DNA from: Hydrotalea sp.
Lineage (GTDB): Bacteria > Bacteroidota > Bacteroidia > Chitinophagales > Chitinophagaceae
Direction of reading: 5' to 3'
NCBI GenBank assembly: GCA_022402565.1
Contig: JAKRSC010000021.1
Span: 101,275 to 165,274, forward strand
Length of the DNA stretch: 64,000 nucleotides
Shown here: positions 1-9,064 of the stretch, piece by piece
Layout of the letters: every line of letters starts with the position of its first letter
Position numbering within the stretch: position 1 is the first letter of the stretch
The notes under the pieces: model-generated
Seen by the model: only the letters and a program-made list of their open reading frames with translations
What the model was told of the DNA's origin: nothing
Databases searched by the model: none
Translations under genes and position numbers: made by a program

Positions 1-2
1 TG

Positions 3-401
3 TCGAGTAATACTAATTTAAAAAAAATTACAATTGAAAACAGATTTAGTTATACTTTATTCGATAACAAAACAAAGGGAACTACCTTAGGATATTTTTC
101 TTTAATCGAATACTTATTTAATTTAAAAACCTCCTTAAAAGAAAACATTTCATTACAAATGAATTCTCAGTTTAATTCACTTAGACGTAATAATCAAAAT
201 AGTTTCAACTTATTTTTTAGTGATTTTTTTTTAACATTCTCAATACCTAAAATAAAGACTGACTTCGAGTTTGGATGTCAAAATATATTTAATCAAAAGA
301 TTTTTTCTGATGTTACCATATCGCGAAATTCACAGACCTTAACAGAGACCAATTTAAGACCTAGACAAGCACTGATTAAATTATCTTGGTACTTCAAATA
401 A
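3..401 (+). CDS. C-terminal part of an outer-membrane beta-barrel protein (5' end outside window)
   Basis: An open frame runs from the first bases of the window to a stop at 401 without needing a start codon, so the gene is cut by the left edge. The visible ~132 residues alternate polar and hydrophobic residues (for example FSYTLFD, LIKLSWYF) and end in an aromatic residue plus Lys, as barrel strands of Bacteroidota outer-membrane receptors often do. It could be the tail of a TonB-dependent receptor or an 'outer membrane beta-barrel' family protein; no plug or other diagnostic domain is in view. An internal ATG at 159 is not needed to explain the frame. Confidence 0.6.
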   Translation, partial: SSNTNLKKITIENRFSYTLFDNKTKGTTLGYFSLIEYLFNLKTSLKENISLQMNSQFNSLRRNNQNSFNLFFSDFFLTFSIPKIKTDFEFGCQNIFNQKIFSDVTISRNSQTLTETNLRPRQALIKLSWYFK

Positions 402-556
402 TAGATCAATTTAATTCATCCGCCTCAAGAATATCAATATCTGTATTAAAGATTAGTATCTTATTTTTAATAACAGATGTTTTGTTTTCGAAAAGCGCAA
501 AGTAATATTATTTGTATTTTTTAAATGCTCCATCCTTTTAACTTTGATAAAAAAAC

Positions 557-1039
557 ATGAAGCAACTATTCATCCTATTTGTCGGTCTAGGAATTGCTGT
601 CTTAGCCGTAGCACAGCCACCCAAGTTACCTGTTACCCCAGGAAGTCAGTTTGGAGCAAGTTTTGAATTACGCAATCCAAGCCCTATTCAAGAACTTCCA
701 AAACAACTAGCTCAAGTTGAAGAAGGTAAAGAAATTGATGTACAAATTCTTGCAGAAGTTGTGGATGTTTGTCCAAAGAAAGGATGCTGGTTAAATCTAA
801 AACTTTCAAACGGCGAAACTGCTTTTGTTAAAATGAAAGACTATGCTTTCTTTTTACCTCTTGAAATAAAGGGGAAAAAGATTTACTTAGATGGCAAAGC
901 TTTTATTAAAACTACTTCTGTTGATGAATTGAAGCACTATGCTGAAGACGCTAAAAAGCCGCAAGCGGAAATAGATGCCATTAAAGAACCCAAAAAAGAA
1001 GTTCGTTTGCTAGCAAGCGGAATTCGTGTTGCAGAATAA
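557..1039 (+). CDS. DUF4920 domain-containing secreted protein
   Basis: 160 residues with an N-terminal signal peptide (about residues 1-19, ending AVLAVAQ). The mature part has the conserved DUF4920 core: EVVDVCPKKGCWLNLKL with a Cys-x5-Cys pair, then FVKMKDYAFFLP, GKKIYLDGKAF and HYAEDAKK, ending in a VRLLASGI strand. The family is common in Bacteroidota and of unknown function; the small fold and paired cysteines suggest a periplasmic ligand- or metal-binding role, which is inference. It converges with the carboxypeptidase gene, with 25 bp between the stops. Confidence 0.85.
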   Translation: MKQLFILFVGLGIAVLAVAQPPKLPVTPGSQFGASFELRNPSPIQELPKQLAQVEEGKEIDVQILAEVVDVCPKKGCWLNLKLSNGETAFVKMKDYAFFLPLEIKGKKIYLDGKAFIKTTSVDELKHYAEDAKKPQAEIDAIKEPKKEVRLLASGIRVAE

Positions 1040-1048
1040 TGCTAATTA

Positions 1049-1128
1049 GTCGGCTCCTCGAACATTAATATTGGTTGTAAACCGATTGTAAAAATTGTTC
1101 AACCAGTTGTCGAACACGAGGAGCCGAT
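1049..1128. terminator. Long-looped inverted repeat between convergent genes
   Basis: TCGGCTCCTCG at 1050-1060 is repeated exactly inverted as CGAGGAGCCGA at 1117-1127, with a G-T pair extending the arms. The 56-base loop is long. The right arm and most of the loop lie in the 3' coding end of the carboxypeptidase gene. It may help stop transcription from both converging genes; there is no strong U-tract. Confidence 0.3.
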
Positions 1129-2390
1129 TGGTTATGGTTATTAACCAACACTGAAAAAATGAGTGTTTTCCCTGATGCAGTTTCTAAGTATCCACTCAAA
1201 GCTACCTGTCCGTTGAGAGTACCCGTTTTAGCAAATATTTTTCCTGAAAGATTCTTGTAATATCCAGATAAAGTACCTTTTCCACCAGTAGGGAAGATGG
1301 CTTGAATTCTTCTCCATTCAAACTCTTTACGCATCAAATCTAAAATTCCTACCAACGATTGCGGGGTAAATAAATTATATCTGCTTAATCCACTGCCATC
1401 TACCCAACGAGGCTTTTGTAACAAACCTACAAAATCAGTCTTCATCATGGTATCAATCATAGCAGCATCTGAAAGTACACCTAGTTTTTGGTAGGCACTC
1501 ATTAGCAATGTTTGCTCAGCAAAAAAATTATCGCTTCTATGCATCATAATTTTCAAAAGACTATCGGTTGCCTGCGTCTTCAAAGGCTTCCAATTTGCTT
1601 GCTGCAATTCTGTTGCATCAATATAAGGTATGAGTGTTTCAAGTGTATCTTCTAATAATTTCACTGATACTTCATCGGGATGACTTTTAACAGTAAATGG
1701 AATTTCATCGCCCGTAAATTTCGTTCTCGACTCAACCAACTCAAAGCTATTTTCGTATCGCTTCCGCCTAATTGCAAATTGGCCTCCAGCTACTTGAGCA
1801 AAAAAAGTAAGTGAATCTTTAAAAGATTTGGGTATTACCTGAATAGATGCACCCTGCTGCTTAAACCTAATTGTGTTGCCATAAATGGGCATAGGTGAAC
1901 GCTCAGGCATATAAGCGGCACTAAAATCATTCCACGCCCAACCATTTCCCCAGGAATTAGCTTTCCAATTCGATGCGAAAATGGTAATACGATCATTGTA
2001 TTTTTTTAATAAATCAAATGCAGGCTGCTGCTTAAAATCGGGGTGAAGAAAAGTAGGATCTCCAGTGAACTTTACATCTAGCTCATCATCATTGACCATA
2101 TATTCCATTCCTACTATGCTATCACCTAAATATTTTAAACCGGCATAACAGGTTGGTATTTTAGTGTTGCTAGCAGGAAGAAAAAATTTATTTTCTTGAT
2201 GACCAATTAACCATTTTTGTGTAGAAGGATCATACACACTTACTCCAATATGTGCAGTAGCTAGTTCAGGCGCATTCAACAATTCATTAAGTGGAGTACT
2301 AGCTTTTGAAGAGGTAGATTTTTTTGCTACCCCACAAGAACTCAATAAAACAAGTACAACAAAAGGCTGAAGATATTTTGAACGCAGCAT
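1065..2390 (-). CDS. dacB: D-alanyl-D-alanine carboxypeptidase/endopeptidase (PBP4, DacB family), lipoprotein
   Basis: 441 residues. The N-terminus is a lipoprotein signal (VVLVLLSSC, Cys near residue 19), so the enzyme is probably membrane-anchored in the periplasm. The three penicillin-binding motifs are present: SxxK in FLPASNTKIPT (about residue 73), SxN as HRSDNFFAEQ (about 300) and KTG as FAKTGTLNG (about 390). The large insert between SxxK and SxN is typical of class C PBP4. The family trims D-Ala and cross-links from peptidoglycan. The next gene upstream starts only 12 bp away in the same direction, so the two may be co-transcribed. Confidence 0.92.
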   Translation of the reverse strand: MLRSKYLQPFVVLVLLSSCGVAKKSTSSKASTPLNELLNAPELATAHIGVSVYDPSTQKWLIGHQENKFFLPASNTKIPTCYAGLKYLGDSIVGMEYMVNDDELDVKFTGDPTFLHPDFKQQPAFDLLKKYNDRITIFASNWKANSWGNGWAWNDFSAAYMPERSPMPIYGNTIRFKQQGASIQVIPKSFKDSLTFFAQVAGGQFAIRRKRYENSFELVESRTKFTGDEIPFTVKSHPDEVSVKLLEDTLETLIPYIDATELQQANWKPLKTQATDSLLKIMMHRSDNFFAEQTLLMSAYQKLGVLSDAAMIDTMMKTDFVGLLQKPRWVDGSGLSRYNLFTPQSLVGILDLMRKEFEWRRIQAIFPTGGKGTLSGYYKNLSGKIFAKTGTLNGQVALSGYLETASGKTLIFSVLVNNHNQSAPRVRQLVEQFLQSVYNQY

Positions 2391-2401
2391 ACAATCTAAA
2401 T

Positions 2402-3535
2402 TTACATTCTTTCAATAGCACGTAACCATCTTTCAGGAATATCATTTGAAGATGCGTGCAAATAATCATTTTTAGTACATGCAATGAAATTACCATCAGG
2501 AAGTTGTACCCACCATCTTCCAGTCTTACGCGACTGCAAGAAAACCGTTTCAGCCTCAGCAAACGCAAGTGTGAACTCGTTAAAGCTATCTCTATCATCT
2601 AAACTTGCTTCAACTTTCCCTCTCTGCACACCATCAATTAAATACCACAACATATGAGCAAGCTGTTTAGCAGTCAATAAAGCTGTATCCAACTTAGGGT
2701 CGTATCCATACAAACCAATGGTTTCCATAGATGCGCTCATACCTGCGTATTGCATAAGCACACACATTTCCTCTCCTGTAAAACCGTTAGGTGTTATTTG
2801 ATTAGCAGGAGCATGTGCATGTTGAATAGCAGAAATATCAACTCCCATAAAATGAGAATTTCGGAACATGGGTTCAACATCTTCTGGCACTTCTTTTACT
2901 TTGCCTACCCGCACACAATCGAATCTTAGTTTATCAATTGTTTCCAACATTCCTGGATGAATAAAATAACTTTGAAATCCAATATGGTTATAATGTTTTA
3001 AGTAGTTGGGCATACCTGTAAACATTTCCATCAAAAAATTCTCTGCAGGAATTAAGCTTTCTACCTGCATATCCATCTTCGCATCAATACACAAGCTTTC
3101 AACTATTTTACCCTGTGATCCCAAGGATTGATATTGAGCTAACATTAAATCGTGGCTGCCGCCTAATATAACTACCTTCTTTTTTAGGGGAGCTAATTCA
3201 TTTAACACAACACGCAAAGCTGCGTAAGTATCTTCCAATGTTGCTCCTGCAACTACATCGCCAATATCAGCAACTACTACATCACTATGCCATCTAAACA
3301 ATGCATAAAAAGCACGACGAATTTCGAGTGCTGCATCGGTTGACTTTTTGCCAGGTGTTTCACCTCGCATATCGGTACAACCTAGCAGAATCAAATCAGC
3401 TTCTTCTAACGCTGGCAAAGAAGTTTCATAAGCTGCAATATGCTTTCCAAATTGAACATCAGAATAAGGTTGATCTTCACTTATTTGCGCCAAAGAAATT
3501 GGCTGTAAAAAATCTAGGATAGCCTCCATCGACAT
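2402..3535 (-). CDS. Arginase/formimidoylglutamase-fold protein with altered metal ligands
   Basis: About 377 residues from the start MSMEAILDF; an in-frame extension to 3631 looks non-coding (basic, no family similarity). Ureohydrolase landmarks are visible: ILGGSHD (GGxHS-like, His kept), CIDAKMDMQ where DAHxD is expected (His replaced by Lys), and GVDISAIQHAHAPA where SxDxD is expected (second Asp replaced by Ser). Bacteroidota homologues of this type are usually called formimidoylglutamase (histidine catabolism), but no hut genes are nearby. With two of six usual Mn ligands missing, activity is uncertain. It is co-oriented with the downstream carboxypeptidase gene. Confidence 0.75.
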   Translation of the reverse strand: MSMEAILDFLQPISLAQISEDQPYSDVQFGKHIAAYETSLPALEEADLILLGCTDMRGETPGKKSTDAALEIRRAFYALFRWHSDVVVADIGDVVAGATLEDTYAALRVVLNELAPLKKKVVILGGSHDLMLAQYQSLGSQGKIVESLCIDAKMDMQVESLIPAENFLMEMFTGMPNYLKHYNHIGFQSYFIHPGMLETIDKLRFDCVRVGKVKEVPEDVEPMFRNSHFMGVDISAIQHAHAPANQITPNGFTGEEMCVLMQYAGMSASMETIGLYGYDPKLDTALLTAKQLAHMLWYLIDGVQRGKVEASLDDRDSFNEFTLAFAEAETVFLQSRKTGRWWVQLPDGNFIACTKNDYLHASSNDIPERWLRAIERM

Positions 3536-3632
3536 AAGGGTGTTTTCAACAAACTTACAGAAAATGAGCCGAGGGTATTGCTGTCTGAATAAGTAGTTGC
3601 CATTCTGCAGGTTTTTGAACTTTACCCACAAA

Positions 3633-3705
3633 AACAGTAAAAAATACGCCTAAATGAAGGATGGGAGGTACTTGACAATTAAAGAATGAGAAACTTTTTA
3701 CTGTT
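3633..3705. terminator. AT-rich inverted repeat at the end of the galactanase operon
   Basis: AACAGTAAAAA (3633-3643) and TTTTTACTGTT (3695-3705) are exact inverted repeats spanning the stop region of the GH2-GH53 gene. The base composition is A/T-rich, so this is only a weak terminator candidate for the leftward galactanase transcript. Confidence 0.3.
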
Positions 3706-6700
3706 TAGGTTGAATGAATTTTTTACTAAGCTCATCATAAATGAGTAATTTTTTGTTGCTCTTACCATCTCTTTCAAAAAATGCATCCCAGGTATTCAAA
3801 GGCTCCCAGATAAAAGTGCCTTTACCTCTACCATTTGGAACACCAAATGCAATACGATTCACGTCTTCTTTTAAAGCCGAATATTCAACCACTACTATAT
3901 CGCGATTATACCTTTGGGCTAAATCATGCAAATTATCGCGCAGATCATCTAAAGTACCATGCCATTTGGGATAATAGCTTTGTCCAATTACATCAAAATG
4001 TACACCCCGTTTCGCCATTTCGTCTATAAAGAAAACCGATTCATGGTTTTGTCCACCTAATGCCACATGTAACATCATCACCGTTTCTGGTGCCACTGCT
4101 TTTACTGCAGCAGTTCCTGCCATAATTAACTGCGCAAGACTATCGGGGTGACTAATACTTCCTTCTGGCCAAACAATACCATGATTGATTTCATTTCCAA
4201 CCTGCACCATATCTGGGAGTGTACCTTGTTGTTTAAGTGCAGTCATTACTTCCAGTGTATAGTTGTACAACAACTTTTTCAAATCTGTAAAAGACTGACC
4301 TCGCCAAGCTGCTGGCTTATACTGCTTGCCCGGATCTGCCCAATAATCGCTGTAATGAAAATCTAGTAATAGGTGAAGTCCTGCATCCTTCACTCGTTTA
4401 GCCATTTTCAATGTGTTCTCGAGATTACAAAAACCCTTACCCGGCGAATAACCACTATCGCGTGCAGGGTCGTTGAAAATTCTTAACCTGATATAATTAA
4501 AGCCATGATCTTTTAAAATTTGTATAGCATCTTTCTCAACACCTTGATCTGAGAATCGAATACCCTGCGCTTCTAGTTCTGGTAAAAAGGAAATATCAGC
4601 ACCAAGAATATTACCAGTAGTTCTTGGTAAAGCCGCGGCTCCTTTGAGTGAATAAGTAGGATCTATATTAATGCTTGCTACACTTTCTGGACGAACAGTA
4701 ATAATTTCAGTACCACCTTTCCACAATCCATTTGCACTTGCTTCAAATTTAATCATCCCAGCAGTTGTACCTGCCTGAACCAATACTTGTGCATGTCCAT
4801 TGAATAAGCTTCTTTGCCACATACCCTCTTCACAAATATCAGGCTCATGACTACTTGGATCTCCATTTCCAACTCCAATAATTTTTGCGTCACCTTCAAG
4901 CTTAAAACGAATCATATTATCTGCTGTTGGTACTGTTCTACCTTCGCTATCAATAGCAGTAATATTTATAACAGCCACATCTTCACCATCTGCAACAAGA
5001 GTTGTTTTATAAGGTGTAACTACCACTTCGGTTGGCACTCCAGTTGTACTAATTTCTTTAGAGAATGTTCTTCCTTGTTTATAGGCTACTGCTTTTACAG
5101 TACCTGGCTCATAATTTACTTGCCATTTCAAATGGCCATTTCTTGGCATTGCTTTTTTTCCAAGACTTTTTCCATTTAGGTACAATTCAATTTCATCTGC
5201 ATTGCTATTCACCCAAATATCTACTGGCTTACCAATTTTAGATGGCCATTCAGCCCTTGCTTCTGCTAAGTTCCAATGCGGACTAATATGCAAGACATCT
5301 TTATTGGTCCACCAACTTTGATAGTAGTAATAAATGTTCTTAGGAAATCCGGCCATATCCATGATACCAAAATGAGAATTGATATTGGGCCATTCGTATG
5401 GCGTAGGTTCACCACGATAATCAAGTCCTGTCCATACAAATCCTCCTAACCAAAAATCATTTTCAGCTGCTAGCTTCCACCACTCTTCTGCAGTACTTGC
5501 CCACCAGGGTGCAGTAATATCTTGGTCTGGTACATATCCTCGAATAGTATCTTTTTTCCAAACTCCTCTTGTGGTTACGGTGCTTCCCATTTCTGTTCCA
5601 ATAATAGGTTGATTGGGATGATCTCGATGATAATCTGCCACTGCATATTGTCGGTAGTTAAAACTTCTTACCGGAATCACTTCATTAATTCCTTTGTAAA
5701 CATTGGCTAAATCAGCAGCATAAGTATAGGTTCTAGTTGGATCTAATTGAGTGAGCTTCGCACCCATGGTTTGTGCCATACGTTTACCATGACTGTTTGT
5801 TTGCACCCAACCTTCTTCGTTGCCAATACTCCACATAAAAACACTTGTTCTACTTCTATCGCGTTTTACTAATCTTTCTAACTGTGCCATATATTCAGAG
5901 CCAGTATTCAATAAACGTGTTTCATCCATCACTAACATCCCTAAGCTATCACAAGCATCTAATAATTCAGGAGTAGGTGGATGGTGACTAGCCCTGTAAG
6001 CATTTACCCCTAGTCTTTTTAATAGACTAATTCTATAATAGTGCAAATAGTCTGGCAATGCAGCTCCAACACCAGCATGGTCTTGGTGACAATTCACACC
6101 TAAAAGCTTAACATGTTTTCCATTTAGAAAAACTCCATTTGTTTTTACTTCTACAGAGCGAATACCATATTTCAATTCTTTCCTATCTAATATTCTAGTA
6201 CCTTCTTTTACCTCTACTATGAGTCTATACAAATAAGGATCCTCAATACTCCATAATCTTGGTTGGCTAATAACTATTTGCTGCTTCACTGATACGTTTT
6301 CTATAGCACCCATACGAACCAAAACATCTTTTGCAAAAGCAACACGTTCTCCACTTCTTTGAACTAAATAGGCACTAACAGTTGCATTTGCTGGAATAGT
6401 ATGCGCATTTCCAACAGTTGTTTCAATAGTAATTGTTGCTTTGTTATTCGCTAATAAAGTATGTGCGAAAATTCCATCAGTTACTATATGCGCATTATTA
6501 TACTTATGCAGCCATACATGCCTGTAAATTCCGGCTCCTTCATAAAACCAACCTTCATACTGCGTAGCATCTACACGAACTGTAATGATATTATCCTTAT
6601 CATATCGAATGAAATCAGTTACATCGTAATGAACACCTATGTATCCACTTTCATTTCTACCGATGTAAAATCCATTTATCCAAAACTGCGCATTGCGAAA

Positions 6701-7123
6701 TACACCATCAAATTCAAGTGCAATTCTTCTACCAGAATCGCTGGCTGGGATAAAAATATTTTTGCGATACCAACCAATACTTGTTTCTGGGAATAAACCA
6801 CCAACAGGTTTATATCCATGCGACATCACATCAAAATTATTTTTATACACAAAAGGTAACTCAACTGCCCAATCATGCGGCACATCTATTTTTCTCCAAG
6901 AGGTATCTACAAATAAAGGGTCAACAGGAGTTCCTTTTGAAGCGCCTGTTTTGGCAAAGCTATTAGCTATACTATAATTAAAATCTTTTTCAGCATTAGC
7001 GGCATGTCCAAAATGGAAACGCCAGCCTTTGTTGATTTTAATCTTTTCTCTCTGTGCATATAACTGCAAATGAATTCCTATACTAAGTATTAAAAAAATG
7101 GAAAAAGTCAATGAATTTTTCAT
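3698..7123 (-). CDS. Secreted GH2 beta-galactosidase fused to a GH53 endo-beta-1,4-galactanase
   Basis: About 1141 residues from the ATG at 7123, chosen because it gives a clean signal peptide (MKNSLTFSIFLILSIGIH...YAQ); an in-frame upstream extension to 7165 does not. Residues ~20-800 are a GH2 enzyme: sugar-binding domain (VPHDWAVELPF), immunoglobulin-like sandwich, TIM barrel with acid/base Glu in WSIGNEEGW and probable nucleophile in IIGTEMGS, then Ig-like domains. Residues ~810-1135 are a complete GH53 domain: GADISFLPELE, YIRLRIFNDP, DFHYSDYWADPGKQ, acid/base Glu in VQVGNEINHG and nucleophile in VVVEYSAL. GH53 cuts beta-1,4-galactan internally and GH2 releases galactose, so one secreted protein could do both. 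A second GH53 gene lies 50 bp upstream in the same direction. Confidence 0.9.
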   Translation of the reverse strand: MKNSLTFSIFLILSIGIHLQLYAQREKIKINKGWRFHFGHAANAEKDFNYSIANSFAKTGASKGTPVDPLFVDTSWRKIDVPHDWAVELPFVYKNNFDVMSHGYKPVGGLFPETSIGWYRKNIFIPASDSGRRIALEFDGVFRNAQFWINGFYIGRNESGYIGVHYDVTDFIRYDKDNIITVRVDATQYEGWFYEGAGIYRHVWLHKYNNAHIVTDGIFAHTLLANNKATITIETTVGNAHTIPANATVSAYLVQRSGERVAFAKDVLVRMGAIENVSVKQQIVISQPRLWSIEDPYLYRLIVEVKEGTRILDRKELKYGIRSVEVKTNGVFLNGKHVKLLGVNCHQDHAGVGAALPDYLHYYRISLLKRLGVNAYRASHHPPTPELLDACDSLGMLVMDETRLLNTGSEYMAQLERLVKRDRSRTSVFMWSIGNEEGWVQTNSHGKRMAQTMGAKLTQLDPTRTYTYAADLANVYKGINEVIPVRSFNYRQYAVADYHRDHPNQPIIGTEMGSTVTTRGVWKKDTIRGYVPDQDITAPWWASTAEEWWKLAAENDFWLGGFVWTGLDYRGEPTPYEWPNINSHFGIMDMAGFPKNIYYYYQSWWTNKDVLHISPHWNLAEARAEWPSKIGKPVDIWVNSNADEIELYLNGKSLGKKAMPRNGHLKWQVNYEPGTVKAVAYKQGRTFSKEISTTGVPTEVVVTPYKTTLVADGEDVAVINITAIDSEGRTVPTADNMIRFKLEGDAKIIGVGNGDPSSHEPDICEEGMWQRSLFNGHAQVLVQAGTTAGMIKFEASANGLWKGGTEIITVRPESVASINIDPTYSLKGAAALPRTTGNILGADISFLPELEAQGIRFSDQGVEKDAIQILKDHGFNYIRLRIFNDPARDSGYSPGKGFCNLENTLKMAKRVKDAGLHLLLDFHYSDYWADPGKQYKPAAWRGQSFTDLKKLLYNYTLEVMTALKQQGTLPDMVQVGNEINHGIVWPEGSISHPDSLAQLIMAGTAAVKAVAPETVMMLHVALGGQNHESVFFIDEMAKRGVHFDVIGQSYYPKWHGTLDDLRDNLHDLAQRYNRDIVVVEYSALKEDVNRIAFGVPNGRGKGTFIWEPLNTWDAFFERDGKSNKKLLIYDELSKKFIQPKQ

Positions 7124-7173
7124 GTTACCAAATGTATTTTCAGTGAAATGAAAGCTATGGTTCAAATTGAATA

Positions 7174-8268
7174 CTAATTTGCAAAAGCAGTTAATGCAGC
7201 AGTTGGTTTACCACTATTATCAAATGCGCCCAGAGTATATCCTTGCCATTGTGCATAGCTCTGAGGTTCCCAATATAAAACACCAATTCCCTTATTATTT
7301 CGAATTGCCCTGGTTTTTGAAATAATGTCTGCAAGAAAAAGTTTGCATACATCGGGTTGATCCCAAGGCATACCTACTTCAACTACCATGACTTCCTTAT
7401 TATATCGCTCTACTAAATCGGTCATATTAGATTGGCACTGGTTATTCCTTTGCTCCCAATTAGATGCAGTTGGATACAACGATAAACCAATCACATCAAA
7501 TTTTGCACCATTACTTACAAGCCCACCAATATTCCATTGATACAAATTGTTATCAAATCCATTTGCTAAATGCACAATAACGCGAGCGTTAGGAAAAACT
7601 GATTTTACAGCATCATATCCAGCATTTACAAATTGCGCATAAGCTGCCATTCCTCCCTGCGATGCTCTTCCAGTTGGCCACAACATGCCATCATTGGTTT
7701 CATTGCCTACTTGTACCCATTCTGGTTCAACACCTGAAGTTTTCAAAGCTTGAAGTACAGATTTTGTATGTGAATCAATAGCAGTTCTCAATGCCTCCAA
7801 ACCAAACGTTGACCATGCTGAAGGTTTAGTTTGTTTCCCTGGATCTGCCCAGCTATCACTGTAATGAAAATTAATCATTACCCGCAAGTTGGCTTGTTTT
7901 GCCCTTAATGCTTTTGCAACCACGTCTTGTGTATTATTCCAAGTTGGATTAGGATTCACCCATACCCTTAAGCGAATGGTATTCATTCCTAAAGATTTCA
8001 TTAACGCAAAACAATCCGTCTCATCACCAGCATTATTATAGAATTTTCTCCCTTGCGATTCCATATGCGTAACCCAGCTAATATCTGCACCCTTAGCAAA
8101 AGTAGTAGCTGGCAAGTTTATTGTTGGAGGAGTTGGTGTGGGCGAAGGAACTGGATTTTGTGCGCTTACAGGTTCATTTGATTTTCCGCATGCAAAGAGA
8201 AATATTGTAATGGCCAAGAAAAGTTTAATGCCTGAAAAAAAATTAGAAGTAACTAAATGCAAGCTCAT
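7174..8268 (-). CDS. GH53 arabinogalactan endo-beta-1,4-galactanase, lipoprotein
   Basis: 364 residues. Residues 1-27 are a lipoprotein signal (AITIFLFACGKS), followed by a Pro/Thr/Ser linker (VPSPTPTPPT) that lifts the catalytic domain from the membrane. The GH53 domain has FAKGADISWVTHME, TIRLRVWVNPNP, NFHYSDSWADPGKQ, the acid/base Glu in VQVGNETNDG and the nucleophile in VMVVEVGMPW. The C-terminus WEPQSYAQW closes the barrel. It resembles the GH53 domain of the neighbouring fusion, so the two probably arose by duplication. It lies first in the galactan operon, which implies cell-surface cutting of pectic galactan. Confidence 0.92.
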   Translation of the reverse strand: MSLHLVTSNFFSGIKLFLAITIFLFACGKSNEPVSAQNPVPSPTPTPPTINLPATTFAKGADISWVTHMESQGRKFYNNAGDETDCFALMKSLGMNTIRLRVWVNPNPTWNNTQDVVAKALRAKQANLRVMINFHYSDSWADPGKQTKPSAWSTFGLEALRTAIDSHTKSVLQALKTSGVEPEWVQVGNETNDGMLWPTGRASQGGMAAYAQFVNAGYDAVKSVFPNARVIVHLANGFDNNLYQWNIGGLVSNGAKFDVIGLSLYPTASNWEQRNNQCQSNMTDLVERYNKEVMVVEVGMPWDQPDVCKLFLADIISKTRAIRNNKGIGVLYWEPQSYAQWQGYTLGAFDNSGKPTAALTAFAN

Positions 8269-8359
8269 GTGTATGATTATCTAGATCTTTGAAGTTACAC
8301 ATTTCAATTGAGCTAACCTATTTACATGAAACAATAAATGTAACCAAAGATTTTCTTGA

Positions 8360-9064
8360 CTACTGAGCAAATCTATATCCCATGCCTCTTACTGAATGAA
8401 AAAATGCCGGACTCTTTGAATCTTGTTCAAAATATTTTCTAAAGTTTAAAATGAAATTATCAATCGTCCGAGTTGTTGGATAAACTTGATAACCCCACAC
8501 AACCAATAAAATTTTTTCTCTTGTTACAACTTCACCCTTATTTTCAATCAAAAGCTTTAATAACATGGCCTCCCGTTTGGTGAGGTTAATTTGCTCTCCT
8601 CTAAAGTTAGTTGCTTGCAACGATTTAAAATCGATACAGTTACCACCAAAAGAATACGTATCTCCTACCTGTTCTTTTGTTTGCAATCGCCTACTTTTTT
8701 CAATTAATTTTTCTACACGCAATAATAATTCTTCTAAATCGAAGGGCTTAGTCATGTAATCATCCGCCCCTTTTTTTAGTCCAAGTACCCTATCTGCACT
8801 AGTGTTTTTTGCACTAAGCATAAGAATGGGCATTTCTAGATGATTTACACGAAGTGTTTCAGCTACACTAATACCATTCACCTCAGGTAACATAATATCT
8901 AAAATCAATAAATCAAAGTACTCTTGCGTAACCAATTGCAATGCCTCTGCTCCATCAAAAGCCGAAACAACCGTATATCCTTCCATTTCAAGATTTAACT
9001 TGAGCGCTTCATGCAAATGCACTTCATCTTCTACTAATAATATGGTTCCCTTGTTAGTACTCAT
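8360..9064 (-). CDS. OmpR/PhoB-family response regulator
   Basis: 234 residues: receiver domain (acidic pair in VEDEVH, phospho-acceptor Asp in LILDIMLPE near residue 54, switch Ser in MLSAKN, Lys in TKPFD) and a C-terminal winged-helix DNA-binding domain (LTKREAMLLKLL, TIDNFILNFRKYF, VRGMGYRF). It overlaps the upstream histidine kinase gene by 4 bp, so the two form a translationally coupled two-component pair. Targets are unknown; the galactanase genes begin 91 bp downstream in the same direction. Confidence 0.95.
   Translation of the reverse strand: MSTNKGTILLVEDEVHLHEALKLNLEMEGYTVVSAFDGAEALQLVTQEYFDLLILDIMLPEVNGISVAETLRVNHLEMPILMLSAKNTSADRVLGLKKGADDYMTKPFDLEELLLRVEKLIEKSRRLQTKEQVGDTYSFGGNCIDFKSLQATNFRGEQINLTKREAMLLKLLIENKGEVVTREKILLVVWGYQVYPTTRTIDNFILNFRKYFEQDSKSPAFFHSVRGMGYRFAQ

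Noticed and set aside
159..401. A separate 80-residue gene starting at the ATG at 159
   Set aside because: The frame is open to the left edge and the residues before 159 look like the same barrel, so this is the tail of a larger gene.
3536..3631. N-terminal extension of the arginase-fold gene
   Set aside because: The added 32 residues show no family similarity, and homologues begin near the internal ATG at 3535.
4814..5179. A 121-residue rightward reading frame inside the GH2-GH53 gene
   Set aside because: It is antisense to a long, clearly coding gene; composition (many Ser, Cys, Ile, Asn) is typical of a shadow frame.
8320..8350. Inverted repeat TTACAT...ATGTAA upstream of the GH53 lipoprotein as an operator
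   Set aside because: Six-base AT-rich arms with a 10-base loop; no second copy near the galactanase genes to support it.
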